This document shows, one piece after another, positions 57,459 through 64,000 of a stretch of DNA of 64,000 bases; within the stretch, counting starts at the first letter, position 1; every line of letters starts with the position of its first letter. A program made the position numbers and the translations under genes. The stretch covers positions 2,294,001 to 2,358,000 of the forward strand of contig CAWADU010000003.1 of assembly GCA_963781025.1 (NCBI GenBank), written 5' to 3'. The notes under the pieces are model-generated. The model saw only the letters and a list, made by a program, of their open reading frames with translations, ran no database searches and was not told the DNA's origin. Source of the DNA: Tardibacter sp963781025. GTDB lineage: Bacteria > Pseudomonadota > Alphaproteobacteria > Sphingomonadales > Sphingomonadaceae.

Positions 57459-58567
57459 CAGCCTGTATTCCTCGTGACATAGGTGCGAAGCGCCGCGGTC
57501 AGGCCCCGCATCTCCTCTTCCGTGCCGATCGTGATCCGGAGCGCGTTGGGGAGGCCCTGTCCGGGCAGCCAGCGGACGATGTAGCCGGCATCCATCAGCG
57601 CGTGATAGGCGTCCTCGGCGTTCACCGGGCCATCTTCGGGAAAGGTGACGAGGCTGAAATTGGCCCGGGACGGCACCGCGCGAAGCCCCACATTGCCGAA
57701 GCCCGCGATCTCGTCCTCGAACCAGCCGCGCCATTTCCGGTTGTGCGCCCGGCAACGCAGCACGAACGCGTCATCGGCAAGCGCCGCGATGGCCGCCATC
57801 TGTCCGGCGGTGGTGACGCAAAAGGGCGCGCGGATCTTGTGCAGCGCCTCGATCACCTCGGCCGGCCCATAGCCCCAACCGATGCGTTCGGCGGCCAGCC
57901 CATAGATCTTGGAGAAGGTGCGGGTGACGAGCACATTGGGCGCGGTCTTCGCCAGTTCAAGCCCGGCGTCCTCCTCCTCGGGCTCGAGATATTCGGCATA
58001 GGCCTGGTCGATCACCAGCAGCACATTGGCCGGAAGCGCGGCGTGCAGGCGGGCGATCTCGGCCCGGCTCGCCATGGTGCCGGTGGGGTTGTTGGGGTTG
58101 GCGACAAACACGACGCGCGTCCGCTCGGTCACGCATGCCAACAACGCATCGATATCGGTCGCATAGTCGGTGTCCGGCGCTTCCACCGGCACGGCGCCCA
58201 CCCGCCGCGCGGCGATGGGGTAGACCGAAAAACCGTAGCGGACGAACAGCACCTCGTCGCCGACACCGGCGAACGCGCCTGCCGCCAGATGCAGGATCTC
58301 GTCCGACCCGGTGCCATAGATCACGCGTGCCGGATCGAGCCCGTATTTGGCGGCGATGGCGGCGCGCAATTCGGCGGCGGACGCGTCAGGATAGCGGTGC
58401 AGTGAACCCAGGGCGTCGCGATAGGCGGCAACAGCGCCTTCCGGCGTGCCGAACGGATTTTCGTTCGACGACAGCTTCGCTGCCTTGCGGCCGTCATCAG
58501 TGGTTGACCGACCTGGCACATAGGGAGCGATTGCCTGTATCCAGGGCTTGGCTTGCGGCGTGTCCAT
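57458..58567 (-). CDS. hisC: Histidinol-phosphate/aromatic aminotransferase
   Basis: PLP aminotransferase of family Iβ, 369 residues: AKLSSNENPFGTPEGA, VFVANPNNPTGT, the PLP lysine in TFSKIYGLAAERIGWG. Coupled to tyrA, so besides histidinol phosphate it probably transaminates prephenate or 4-hydroxyphenylpyruvate, as shown for the Zymomonas homologue. Substrate breadth here is inference. Confidence 0.93.
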   Translation of the reverse strand: MDTPQAKPWIQAIAPYVPGRSTTDDGRKAAKLSSNENPFGTPEGAVAAYRDALGSLHRYPDASAAELRAAIAAKYGLDPARVIYGTGSDEILHLAAGAFAGVGDEVLFVRYGFSVYPIAARRVGAVPVEAPDTDYATDIDALLACVTERTRVVFVANPNNPTGTMASRAEIARLHAALPANVLLVIDQAYAEYLEPEEEDAGLELAKTAPNVLVTRTFSKIYGLAAERIGWGYGPAEVIEALHKIRAPFCVTTAGQMAAIAALADDAFVLRCRAHNRKWRGWFEDEIAGFGNVGLRAVPSRANFSLVTFPEDGPVNAEDAYHALMDAGYIVRWLPGQGLPNALRITIGTEEEMRGLTAALRTYVTRNTG

Positions 58568-58840
58568 GCGATCGACGCATTAAGCCGGGATGCGAACAAG
58601 CGCAATCGATCCTGCTCTCTGGTCCGCAGGGAGCGCGCGCCGACATTTCCGTCCATTCTCGTCGCGAGCCGCGATGGCGACTATGCGACGATAGAGGAAT
58701 CGCGCAGAATGGCGCGTGTCTGGCAGTCGCACTTTGTCGATGTGGCTATGCGTTGAACGGATGCCGTGCGCGGTCTCGTTGCCTGACCCGCGCTTCTGCC
58801 GTTAAGATCAATTCCGGAAACGAAATATGAGGACAAGGCG

Positions 58841-59761
58841 ATGAAGGCGAATTCGATACTGGAGACGGTCGGCAACACCCCGCATATTCGCATCAACCGG
58901 TTGTTCGGCAGCGACCATGAGGTCTGGAACAAGAGCGAACGCGCAAATCCCGGCGGCTCGATCAAGGATCGCATCGCGCTTTCGATGATCGAAGACGCCG
59001 AAAAGTCGGGCAAGCTGAAGCCGGGCGGCGTCATCGTCGAGCCGACGTCGGGCAACACCGGCATTGGCCTTGCCATGGTGGCGGCGGTGAAGGGCTACAA
59101 ACTCGTTCTCGTCATGCCCAATTCCATGTCGATCGAACGCCGCCGACTGATGCTCGCCTATGGTGCGACGTTCGACCTGACGCCGCGTGAAAAGGGAATG
59201 AAGGGTGCAATCGAGCGCGCGATCGAGATCGTCAATTCCACGCCCGATTCCTGGATGCCGCAGCAGTTCGAAAATCCGGCGAACATCGAAGTGCACGCGA
59301 GGACGACCGCACAGGAGATATTGGCGGATTTCAGGGACAGCCCGATCGACGTGCTGATCACCGGGGTCGGCACCGGCGGGCATATCACCGCCTGCGGCGA
59401 AGTGCTGAAAAAGGCGTGGCCTGGCCTCAAGGTGTTTGCCGTCGAGCCGACGTTGTCGCCGGTGATTTCCGGCGGCGCGCCCGGTCCGCATCCCATCCAG
59501 GGTATCGGCGCGGGGTTCGTTCCGACGAACCTTCACACGCAGGTGCTGGACGGGACCATTCAGGTCGATCCCAATGACGCGAAGGAATATGCGCTGCGCG
59601 CCGCGCGTGAAGAAGGGCTGCTGATCGGGATATCGTCGGGCGCGACACTTGCCGCCATCGCACAAAAGCTGCCTCAATTGCCCAAAGGTTCGCGCGTGCT
59701 GGGCTTTAATTACGACACAGGCGAGCGCTATCTTTCGGTGCCCGATTTCCTCCCCGAATAG
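58841..59761 (+). CDS. cysK: Cysteine synthase (O-acetylserine sulfhydrylase)
   Basis: PLP enzyme forming cysteine from O-acetylserine and sulfide. A 306-residue protein with ETVGNTPHIRINRL, the PLP lysine in PGGSIKDR, TSGNTGIGLAMVAA and GVGTGGHITACGE. Convergent with an Rrf2 regulator that ends ten bases away. About 270 bases upstream, shared with the divergent hisC, hold no gene. Confidence 0.95.
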   Translation: MKANSILETVGNTPHIRINRLFGSDHEVWNKSERANPGGSIKDRIALSMIEDAEKSGKLKPGGVIVEPTSGNTGIGLAMVAAVKGYKLVLVMPNSMSIERRRLMLAYGATFDLTPREKGMKGAIERAIEIVNSTPDSWMPQQFENPANIEVHARTTAQEILADFRDSPIDVLITGVGTGGHITACGEVLKKAWPGLKVFAVEPTLSPVISGGAPGPHPIQGIGAGFVPTNLHTQVLDGTIQVDPNDAKEYALRAAREEGLLIGISSGATLAAIAQKLPQLPKGSRVLGFNYDTGERYLSVPDFLPE

Positions 59762-59770
59762 GCGGCGTGC

Positions 59771-60217
59771 TTATTCGGCCGCCTCACCTGGCGCGGTCGC
59801 ACGTTCGAGCGCGCAGGCTTTGGCGAGCGTGGTGCCGTCGAGGATCGCCGACACCTCTTCGCGTACATCGGCCATGATGTGCCGGATGGCGCAGGTGCTT
59901 TCGTCATCGCAATCGTCGCAGCGGCGGTAAAATTGCTTGCTGACGCAGGGCACCAGCGCCAGCGGCCCGTCGGTGACTCGCAGAATTTCGCCGAAGGTGA
60001 TTTCCTCCGGCGGCCGGGCAAGCTCATAGCCCCCGTGCTTGCCGCGCGCGCTGTTGACGATCCGCGCGCGCCGCAGGTCGGAAAGTATCGCTTCCAGAAA
60101 TTTGCGCGGGATATTCTCCGCCTCGGAAATTCCGCTGACCTGGCGCGGTTCCTGCCCATAGCCGCGCGCCAGGTGGATCAGCGCCTTCATGGCGTAACGG
60201 CTGCGTTGGGAAAGCAT
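59771..60217 (-). CDS. Rrf2-family regulator with four C-terminal cysteines
   Basis: A 148-residue winged-helix regulator: SQRSRYAMKALIHLARG, IPRKFLEAILSDLRRARIV and SARGKHGGYELARPP. Cysteines at about positions 91, 100, 103 and 109 (C-x8-C-x2-C-x5-C) differ from the three of IscR and suggest a cluster or redox sensor. Its position against cysK suggests control of sulfur or Fe-S metabolism (compare CymR), though the genes are convergent and not co-transcribed. Confidence 0.9.
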   Translation of the reverse strand: MLSQRSRYAMKALIHLARGYGQEPRQVSGISEAENIPRKFLEAILSDLRRARIVNSARGKHGGYELARPPEEITFGEILRVTDGPLALVPCVSKQFYRRCDDCDDESTCAIRHIMADVREEVSAILDGTTLAKACALERATAPGEAAE

Positions 60218-60333
60218 TCCCGGCTAATCCTCGTCCAGTGGTAGGATTATACATTAGGCAGAGGCCCTGCTTCCGCCAATAGCTGGTTTCCGGGAGCCTT
60301 TTCGCCGATGCACGCGTCCGACTGACGGCAGCT

Positions 60334-61868
60334 TCAGAGCTTCACCCTCTCTTCGGCGGCCAGGGCGAGCTGATCGCTGACCGTTTCCACCGGCGGCGGC
60401 CCGCCGCGAGCGACCTCGCCCGCGAGCCTGCGCAGGTTTTCCTCATGACCGGAGCGTGTGATGCGATATCCGTTCAGCGACAGAAGCGCGCAGGAATAGA
60501 TCAGGAACATTACCGGCGGGAAAATGAAGCCAAGCCGCCAGATGACGTCGGCGTCGACATGACCGGGCTGCGCGCTGGCCGGGAAATTCACGGTTGCGAG
60601 CACAAGCCCGGCCAGGAAGATGCCCAATCCCGACACCGCCTTTTGAACAACCAGGCCAACCGACAGGATCAGCCCCTCGGATCTTCGCCCTGTCGTCACC
60701 TCACTGTCCTCCACGACATCGAGCACCATCGCGGGCAGCAAATCCCGAAAACAATGATTGCGGTCAGCGAGAAGACATGCGCCACGAGAAGCGTCGGGAC
60801 GAGCATCGGCGATCCGTTTGCGGGAAACAGGTCCATCAGCCGCAGGACCAACGGCAGGTTCAGGATGACGAGGCCCACCGGAAGCGCCGTGAGCGCGCTC
60901 CTTTTTTTGCCGAAGCGCTGGGAAAGGGGCACGGCAAGGAAAAAGGCCAGCGCGGACGCAATGCCGTGCGCAATGACGAACAGCGACATCTGCCGCGCGG
61001 ACAATTCCCAGAAATAGGTGTTGAGATATATCCCGAGCGACGTCGTCAATCCCGAGCCCATCGATCCGAACAGCATCGTCAGGATGAGGGCGAGGAAGGA
61101 GCGGTTGGAAAGCGTCGAGCGCATTTCGCGAAAATTTTGCCGGATGCCCAGCCCGGTGCGCGCGGGCGGCACAACGAAATTCCGTATAAGACGGTGCGTG
61201 CCGAGCGCCGACGCAAGGATCGCCGCGAACATGAGCACGGCCGCGACCACGCCATAGGTGTAATACCCGTTCGGATTGAGCTGGCCCACGGGATGGGCTG
61301 CGTCCGGCTTCAGGAAAATATTGTAAGCGGCCATGGTCATGCCCAGGCCGCCGAGAGTTCCGAACAGGTATCTGAAGCTGATCAACGAAGTCCGTTCGTC
61401 ATAATCGCGCGTGAGCTCGGGCATCATGGCCGAGTTGGGTATCTCGAACAGGGAAATGAAGCTGCGGGTCAAAATCGCGACACCGATCAGATAAATTATC
61501 TGCACGCTTTGAGGGCCCGCCGGCGGGAACCACAGCATCAAATAGGCTGTCGCGGCAGGAAGCGCTGCAATGTACATGAACGGATGCCGCCGCCCCCAAC
61601 GGGACCGAAGCTGGTCGGAGACATGACCAATGACAGGGTCGACGCAGGCATCCAGCACCAGAGCGATCATGATCGCCAAACCAACCGTCTGGGCGGGAAG
61701 TCCGACGACCTGATTATAATAGAGCAACAAGAAGACGCTGAAACCGCTGTCCTTGATCCCATAGGCCATGGCGCCGACGCCGCAGAACGCGCGGGTCGAA
61801 AAATTCAGCTTGCTGTCCTTGCCGGACGCGGGCGGCGACAGCTTGCTCACAAAACGACGGCCCGACAC
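60334..61868 (-). pseudogene. GPH/MelB-type MFS symporter, frame broken by one base
   Basis: The main frame from 61868 reads as a sugar:cation symporter: GAMAYGIKDSGFSVFLLLYYNQVVG, LDACVDPVIGHVSDQLRSRWGRRHPF and RTSLISFRYLFGT. It derails at LTAIIVFGI; the other frame continues LLPAMVLDVVEDSEVTTGRRSEG and ends at 60334. Adding one A to the AAA run at 60740-60742 restores 511 residues. The start is also unsure: GTG at 61868 has no ribosome site, while an ATG at about 61922 with GGGGAGA upstream is out of frame with the body, hinting at a second indel. Substrate unknown (melibiose- or glucuronide-like solutes in relatives). Confidence 0.82.
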
Positions 61869-62138
61869 GTCGGCGGGGCGGCACGGAAGTGGACGAGGCC
61901 CCTGTTTCGACCAGCGTCATTCATGCGGCTCTCCCCTGACCGGCCATTCGGCCCAAAGTTTCTTTTTAAAGATTGCACGGTTGTCGAATTTGAATTTCCG
62001 AACGTCAAGGGATGAAATTGGATTTTCGGTGTGCGCTCCGTCCCCGGCACGCCTGGCCGGACCCGCGCGAATTTTGCCTGCCGACGGCCATTGGCCGCCG
62101 GACACGAAAACATGGCAGAGGGAACCGCGCTTCGGCTT

Positions 62139-62943
62139 CTATTCGTAATTCACGCGTCCACCGGCCGTCATGCCACCGTCGACGATCAGATCGTGGCCGT
62201 TCACAAAGGCGGCTTCGTCGCTGGCCAGATAAAGCGCTGCATGGGCGATGTCGCGCGGAACACCGGAACGCCGGAGCGGCGTAGCCTTGGCAAGATTCGC
62301 TTTCAGTTTCGCCAGCTTCGCTTCCGATTGGTCGGGATCCATCTGCGCCGCGGCTGCTGACCCGCCATAGAATATGGGCGTGGCGACCGCACCGGGCGCG
62401 ATGCTGTTCACGGTGATCCCGTAGCGGCCAAGCTCGAGGCTGGCCAGGCGGGTGGTGTGCGCAACGGCGGCCTTGGCGATGCTGTAGAGATAGCCGCCCA
62501 TATTGCCCCGGAGCCCTGCAACGCTCGTCGTGTTGATGATCGACCCGCGCCCCTGCTCCTTCATGATGGGGGCCGCGTGCTTGATGCCGAACAGGATGCT
62601 GCCGACCAGCACGTTCATCGCGGAGGTAAAATCATCCTGCGTGATCGTGTCGATCGCACCGCGGCTCGGTGCGCCTGCATTGCTGAAGAGAATGTCCATG
62701 CGGCCAAATCGCTCGACCGTCGCGCGGATCGCGGCGGCCACATCGTCCTCATGGGAGACATCAGTCCGCACATAGGCCGCGTTTTCACCAAGGGACTCTA
62801 CCATCTGCGCGCCCTTGTCGGACGAGCGGCCAGCGATCATGACCTTGGCGCCCTGTTCGATGAACAGCTCCACCGTCGCCTCGCCGATGCCGCTGGTGCC
62901 GCCGGTAATCAGTGCAACCTTTCCCTCGAGTTCGACCCGTCAT
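62139..62943 (-). CDS. Short-chain dehydrogenase/reductase, frameshift near start
   Basis: An SDR with FSNAGAPSRGA, catalytic Ser in NTTSVAGLRG, Tyr/Lys in YSIAKAAV, and IAPGAVATPIF. The NAD-binding start LEGKVALITGGTSGIGEA is present but has no start codon in its frame and is preceded by a stop. Deleting one T from TT at 62931-62932 brings the ATG at 62943 (behind GAGGAGCGGGAG) into frame: MTGRLEGKVALITGG, giving a normal 267 residues. As written, only a truncated product from the GTG at 62873 could be made, lacking the cofactor loop. Substrate unknown. Confidence 0.85.
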
Positions 62944-63011
62944 GCTCCCGCTCCTCAATTGAATGGATTTTTGCGATTGTATTTCGGCCTATGCAGGTCT
63001 TGGCGCGATCG

Positions 63012-64000
63012 TCAATCGCCGATCGGCAAGGGCGCCGTGCCATGCGAGTTCGCATTTATTGCATTCGCGCCGGGGCGATGGGCGGCGCCATGAAGACATT
63101 CGTGAACGGAATCGAACAGTTCCAGATATGCCAGCGCGGAGGGTCTGAGCGCATTGTGCCGTACGCTGTCGGTCAGTTTGCCGAAAGCCGGCATCGGACG
63201 GGCGAGTTGTCGATGGATCGCCGCGGCTATCGCCTCCGGAGAGCGGTCTGCGACGATCTCGCCGAAATCCGCGTCCGTAATCAGTTCGTGCAATGCCGGG
63301 GAGCAATCGGTCGCAACGACCGGAACGCCGGCGGCCAGCGCCTCGATCACCACCGCCGGATAACCTTCGAAGCGGGAGGTGAGAAGCAAGAGGCGCGCCC
63401 CGTCTAGGAACGGTCGGATATTGGGCACAAAGCCCGCGAAGGTCACCCGGTCAGCAAGCCGCCAACGCCGCGCCAGCGCCTCGATCCGTGTGCGTTCGAC
63501 ACCATCGCCCAGCATGGCCAGCCGCGCGGTCGAAGCCTCGCCTAACGCCGCGAACGACTGTATCGCCAGCGTGAAATCCTTTTGCGGTACGAAACGCCCG
63601 GCGGTAACGATCAAGGGGCTGGTCGAAACACCGGCGAGGGAACCCGGAATCTGGCCCGCTTCATCGAGATTGGGCTCGGCGATAGGCACGATGCGTGACT
63701 GCGTCAGCACGGCCTGCGCCTCCTCGGCAAGCGAGGCGGACATCGCCACGAACGCGCTCATCCTCCTTGCCAGGAAGCGCGTGACCATCTTGAACAGTCC
63801 CGCGCGCCAGCCCCGGCGTCCTTGTTTGCATAGCGGATTGCTGATCTTCACGACAGAGCCGGGGCGGCACCGTTGCAAGCGCCCGACAAGCACAGCCAGC
63901 ACGGGCAGGTGAAAATTGCCGGGCGCAAAGACAATGTCCGGCGAATAACGATCGACCAAAGCCGCCGCCGCCCGGCCGAGCCTGAAGCGGGATAATGGGC
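63012..64000 (-). CDS. GT4-family glycosyltransferase (runs off right edge)
   Basis: The frame is open to the window edge (LSRFRLGRAAAALVDRYSPD continues upstream of the first internal TTG). The visible 329 residues hold the GT-B C-terminal half: VTAGRFVPQKDFTLAIQSFA, AMLGDGVERTRIEALA, FAGFVPNIRPFLDGA and SRFEGYPAVVIEALAAGVPVV with the E-x7-E motif. It transfers a sugar from a nucleotide donor to a lipid or glycan, probably in surface polysaccharide synthesis. The N-terminal acceptor domain is mostly outside. Confidence 0.9.
   Translation of the reverse strand, partial: PLSRFRLGRAAAALVDRYSPDIVFAPGNFHLPVLAVLVGRLQRCRPGSVVKISNPLCKQGRRGWRAGLFKMVTRFLARRMSAFVAMSASLAEEAQAVLTQSRIVPIAEPNLDEAGQIPGSLAGVSTSPLIVTAGRFVPQKDFTLAIQSFAALGEASTARLAMLGDGVERTRIEALARRWRLADRVTFAGFVPNIRPFLDGARLLLLTSRFEGYPAVVIEALAAGVPVVATDCSPALHELITDADFGEIVADRSPEAIAAAIHRQLARPMPAFGKLTDSVRHNALRPSALAYLELFDSVHECLHGAAHRPGANAINANSHGTAPLPIGD

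Noticed and set aside
61714..61920. Separate small gene before the GPH symporter
   Set aside because: It overlaps the symporter body out of frame and has no domain; more likely the true N-terminus displaced by another indel.

Overview
The window is about 64 kb of GC-rich alphaproteobacterial chromosome, most likely from the order Sphingomonadales. The pointers are a PEPxxWA-CTERM exported protein, the hisC-tyrA pair (known from Zymomonas), a MucR regulator, a Mic60/mitofilin-like gene beside hemDC, a TorF-type porin and the EctR/EctABCD arrangement. It looks like ordinary chromosome: I see no phage, insertion sequence, CRISPR array, rRNA or recognisable tRNA.

Layout. 1-8.7 kb: an osmoadaptation block on the minus strand. 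ectA-ectB-ectC-ectD runs into a YcaD-like MFS transporter, a YbdG/MscS-type mechanosensitive channel and an MHS-family (ProP-like) transporter with overlapping ends; a ClC chloride channel lies beyond. A divergent MarR regulator (EctR) faces ectA. 8.7-16 kb: copper handling (Cox11/CtaG, a PCuAC-like protein with weakened ligands, a YHS-containing copper P-type ATPase), a Xre/RES toxin-antitoxin pair, small stress membrane proteins and a second MHS transporter. 16.3-19.5 kb: a TorF porin and a CHASE4-GGDEF-EAL protein. 19.5-24.2 kb: gcvTHP behind a tandem glycine riboswitch. 24.3-37 kb: mitofilin-like/hemD/hemC, then tsaD-gpsA, a 58-residue SDHAF4-like gene, htpX, rsmB, rpe, a heparinase-like gene, purH and a flippase. 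37-41.7 kb: a PEP-CTERM protein, an outer-membrane channel, HU, MucR and LysR. 41.9-48.3 kb: an aldehyde dehydrogenase and valine-degradation operon, then purU. 48.3-58.6 kb: GNAT, phosphofructokinase, MATE, zinc-ribbon protein, ftsEX-ydcF-plsC, DUF4242, tyrA-hisC. 58.8-64 kb: cysK, an Rrf2 regulator, a GPH-type symporter, an SDR and a glycosyltransferase cut by the right edge.

The most striking global pattern is that six otherwise conserved genes are each broken by a single-base indel in a short homopolymer (near 4344, 18696, 41948, 51819, 60740 and 62931). In every case one base added or removed restores a full-length family member. This fits sequencing/assembly error better than six independent pseudogenes, but needs reads to decide. 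The most biologically interesting units are the extended ectoine operon with its channel and transporters, the acylating aldehyde dehydrogenase occupying the mmsA position of the valine operon, the ligand-poor PCuAC protein next to ctaG, and the four-cysteine Rrf2 regulator beside cysK.
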